Shown in pieces: positions 14,349 to 16,044 of a stretch of DNA of 16,044 nucleotides (positions within the stretch are counted from its first letter, which is position 1; every line of letters begins with the position of its first letter). The DNA comes from Spirochaetia bacterium (lineage in GTDB: Bacteria > Spirochaetota > Spirochaetia > Treponematales > Breznakiellaceae): the NCBI GenBank assembly GCA_026002305.1, contig BOBI01000038.1, positions 1 through 16,044 of the forward strand. The letters run 5' to 3'. The notes below the pieces were generated by a model. It had not been told where the DNA came from and ran no database searches. It was given only the letters and a program-made list of their open reading frames with translations. The translations under genes and the position numbers were made by a program.

Positions 14349-15835
14349 AATTTTACGACATAGACGATGCCCTCGATGTTGCCATTACACAGGGTGATAA
14401 ACCGTTACGCATAAAACTTGAAATTGATTTGCGCAAGAACGGCGAATTTGTTACCGTGCCGGAGTTTGACATATTGCAAGCAGATTTTTACGGACTAAAG
14501 GAAGTGGCAGGCGGAACAACTGCAAGAGGGGAAATTCTTTTAAATAATCTAAATTGTCAATATGTTACCAATCAAGGTTACGCCGCAGAACTTCGTGTGT
14601 ATTTTACCGTAGGAGAAGGGCTTTCGTGGGTTCACCGGTTTACCTTGTTTGTGAATGATCAAGGGTTTCAGGACATAAGAGAGGGACGGCGGCGCATGGT
14701 GCGCCTTGTGCTGCGTGATAGGTCGGCGGCTTTACAAAAGAGTGATGAGAACAGGGATTGGAGTACCGCCAATTCTTTTACCTACATTACGATATGTGAT
14801 AAATCGCAACCTGAAAATTCACTTTTACATTTGATAGCAAAACGTGCCGGACTTCAAACTAATGATATAGATTGCTGTACAATTCCACTCACACTTCCAT
14901 ACGTCAAGCTGACAAAAAATATATGGGCGGAATTATCCGCCTTGGCTACTGCCTATCGTTGTCATTTGGAGTGTGCGACAGAAAAGCCGCTTGTATTCGC
15001 ACATTCACCGTATCAAATTGAAACGCTGCAATCTGATGAAGATTCATACTTTTTTACAGGCGAAAATATTTATTACCTGCGGGAAACAGAACGTGCAGAT
15101 CAATATCGTAACACGGTACGCCTTAAAATCAATCTGCCTGTGTCATTACAAAAACAGACAATATGGCAATACACCGATACACCTGTTTTATATATGTCGT
15201 CAATGGCAGCTTACTATCCGTTCAGAGAAAACACAATGAGAGAAATTGAATATGAAGGTTACGAAGCGCATTACATAATTCGTGACGAAACAGGCAAAGA
15301 ACGCAATGTAATTTACGCTGACAACATAGACACGAAAGAAGAAGCCGAAGCGCGATTGTCCGCGCAGGGTGGTCAATTTAATTATGGTCAGTATGACGTA
15401 AGCACTAATCACGATAAGGCATTAGTAACGCTTGAACATGACGGCGATAGCGATTTAATAAACGCTAGTATTTTTGGTCGCCCTATTGTGCTTGACATTA
15501 ACCGTTCTTGTTTCGGACATGATGACGAAGCTGTTACACAGTACGGTACTTGTTCTATGAATGTTACAGGTACGTACTTTTCCGGTGATGATGTAGACGG
15601 TAAACCGCAGTATGAGGATTGGGTCGCTCGCGAACTTTCAGACAGACTGATCCGTAAACACGAACTAACAATAAAAACTCACCGCGCCGTATTCCATGCG
15701 CGGATCGGCGCGACTGTTCAAGTACATACAGTAGCAAAAAATTATTCGGGCGTTGTCAACGCCTTATCATATCATTTTAAGAAGGGTGCGGCATTTAGCG
15801 CATCGTTCAAATTGGAGGTTGCAAATGGGCAATGA
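14345..15835 (+). CDS. Putative phage baseplate hub / tail-tip protein
   Basis: The 496-residue protein has an N-terminal beta-rich domain (~1-130) with EGRRRMVRLVLRDRSAALQK. A middle part follows with SLLHLIAKRAGL (~160-171) and, further on, WAELSALATAYRCHLE, a helix-strand pattern seen in gp27/gpD-like hub proteins that cap the tail and carry the cell-puncturing device. The C-terminal part contains HARIGATVQVHTVAKNYSGV, resembling the small barrel at the end of hub proteins. The ATG overlaps the preceding stop (ATGA), with GGAGG 7 nt upstream. It is the largest phage gene visible. The hub assignment is by pattern only; a tail-fibre attachment protein is the alternative. Confidence 0.4.
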   Translation: MKFYDIDDALDVAITQGDKPLRIKLEIDLRKNGEFVTVPEFDILQADFYGLKEVAGGTTARGEILLNNLNCQYVTNQGYAAELRVYFTVGEGLSWVHRFTLFVNDQGFQDIREGRRRMVRLVLRDRSAALQKSDENRDWSTANSFTYITICDKSQPENSLLHLIAKRAGLQTNDIDCCTIPLTLPYVKLTKNIWAELSALATAYRCHLECATEKPLVFAHSPYQIETLQSDEDSYFFTGENIYYLRETERADQYRNTVRLKINLPVSLQKQTIWQYTDTPVLYMSSMAAYYPFRENTMREIEYEGYEAHYIIRDETGKERNVIYADNIDTKEEAEARLSAQGGQFNYGQYDVSTNHDKALVTLEHDGDSDLINASIFGRPIVLDINRSCFGHDDEAVTQYGTCSMNVTGTYFSGDDVDGKPQYEDWVARELSDRLIRKHELTIKTHRAVFHARIGATVQVHTVAKNYSGVVNALSYHFKKGAAFSASFKLEVANGQ

Positions 15836-16037
15836 GGACAGAGCATTATTCATAGAGAGTATTGCGGAAATGCGGGAGTTGAAGGGTGAATTACGGGAAT
15901 TCAAAATTCACGTAACTGAGCGGTTTCAACGGTTGGAAAAGAACGAGGGGCAAAAGCACAAGGATAGTTTTACTATCGCGGCTTTGCTCATTTCGGCGGG
16001 TATGTTGGCTTTGAATTTCATAAGCCGATTTCGTTAG
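15825..16037 (+). CDS. XhlA-like small membrane protein (holin-associated)
   Basis: This 70-residue protein starts at ATG 15825, with GGAGG 6 nt upstream, overlapping the hub-like gene by 11 nt. The first ~45 residues are a charged coiled coil (IAEMRELKGELREFKIHV, then RFQRLEKNE). They are followed by one hydrophobic segment FTIAALLISAGMLALNFI and a short basic end. This layout is that of XhlA (haemolysin-like) proteins, which act at the membrane with a holin and lysin in phage lysis cassettes. A longer frame beginning with TTG at 15753 is open but lies inside the hub-like gene and is not preferred. No lysin is seen before the window ends. Confidence 0.65.
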   Translation: MGNEDRALFIESIAEMRELKGELREFKIHVTERFQRLEKNEGQKHKDSFTIAALLISAGMLALNFISRFR

Positions 16038-16044
16038 TTAATTA

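Noticed and set aside
15753..16037. Longer 94-codon version of the XhlA-like protein from a TTG
   Set aside because: The extension lies within the hub-like gene; ATG 15825 has a clear GGAGG at proper distance.
1..16044. CRISPR arrays, tRNA or rRNA genes
   Set aside because: No regularly spaced repeats of CRISPR size and no recognisable tRNA or rRNA sequence were seen; the heptad units at 5727 are contiguous, without spacers.

Overview
The window joins two unrelated blocks. Positions ~124-12197, entirely on the minus strand, hold a tightly packed anti-phage defence operon. Positions ~12214-16037, on the plus strand, hold part of a tailed-phage (prophage) structural module. The far left edge (1-123) carries the 3' end of an IS256/Mutator-type transposase and its probable right inverted repeat. 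Host taxonomy is uncertain. Strong AGGAGG-type ribosome binding sites argue against Bacteroidetes, and the moderate-to-low GC and general character fit a Treponema-like spirochaete or a Firmicute, but this is only an impression.

Defence operon, in transcription order (right to left): (1) N-terminal part of a type ISP (single-polypeptide) restriction-modification enzyme, with Mrr-like nuclease, SF2 helicase/translocase and N6-adenine methyltransferase. It ends at a TAA inside the conserved methyltransferase/specificity region; (2) a very small ORF; (3) an OLD-family ATPase with a C-terminal TOPRIM domain, lying between the two parts of the ISP enzyme; (4) the C-terminal part of the ISP enzyme (rest of the methyltransferase region and target recognition), with its own start; (5) and (6) a PARIS-like pair: AriA-like ABC ATPase and AriB-like DUF4435 TOPRIM protein; (7) a 716-residue protein with an N-terminal GHKL (Hsp90-like) ATPase domain and a C-terminal PD-(D/E)XK nuclease motif; (8) and (9) a VbhA-like antitoxin and Fic toxin. 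Successive genes overlap or lie within about 12 nt, apart from the gap created by the TAA in gene 1, so co-transcription and translational coupling are likely.

The logic is layered. The ISP enzyme is a front-line restriction system. PARIS is known to be triggered by phage anti-restriction proteins, so its position directly behind an R-M gene fits a guard role. The GHKL-nuclease protein and Fic/VbhA would be further effectors or a toxin-antitoxin module. Two ABC-ATPase/TOPRIM pairings occur in one operon, one fused (OLD) and one split (AriA/AriB).

Phage block: a short open frame without a clear start (12214-12348, possibly the tail of an interrupted upstream phage gene), then a head-tail connector, a tail-completion-like protein, a tail-tube-like protein, a hub/baseplate-like protein and an XhlA-like small membrane protein. 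No tape-measure gene is seen between the tube-like and hub-like genes.

Most notable: the ISP gene split around an OLD gene, a separate nonsense codon in its conserved motif, the R-M/PARIS coupling, the GHKL/PD-(D/E)XK fusion, and an in-frame heptad repeat inside the ISP C-terminal gene.
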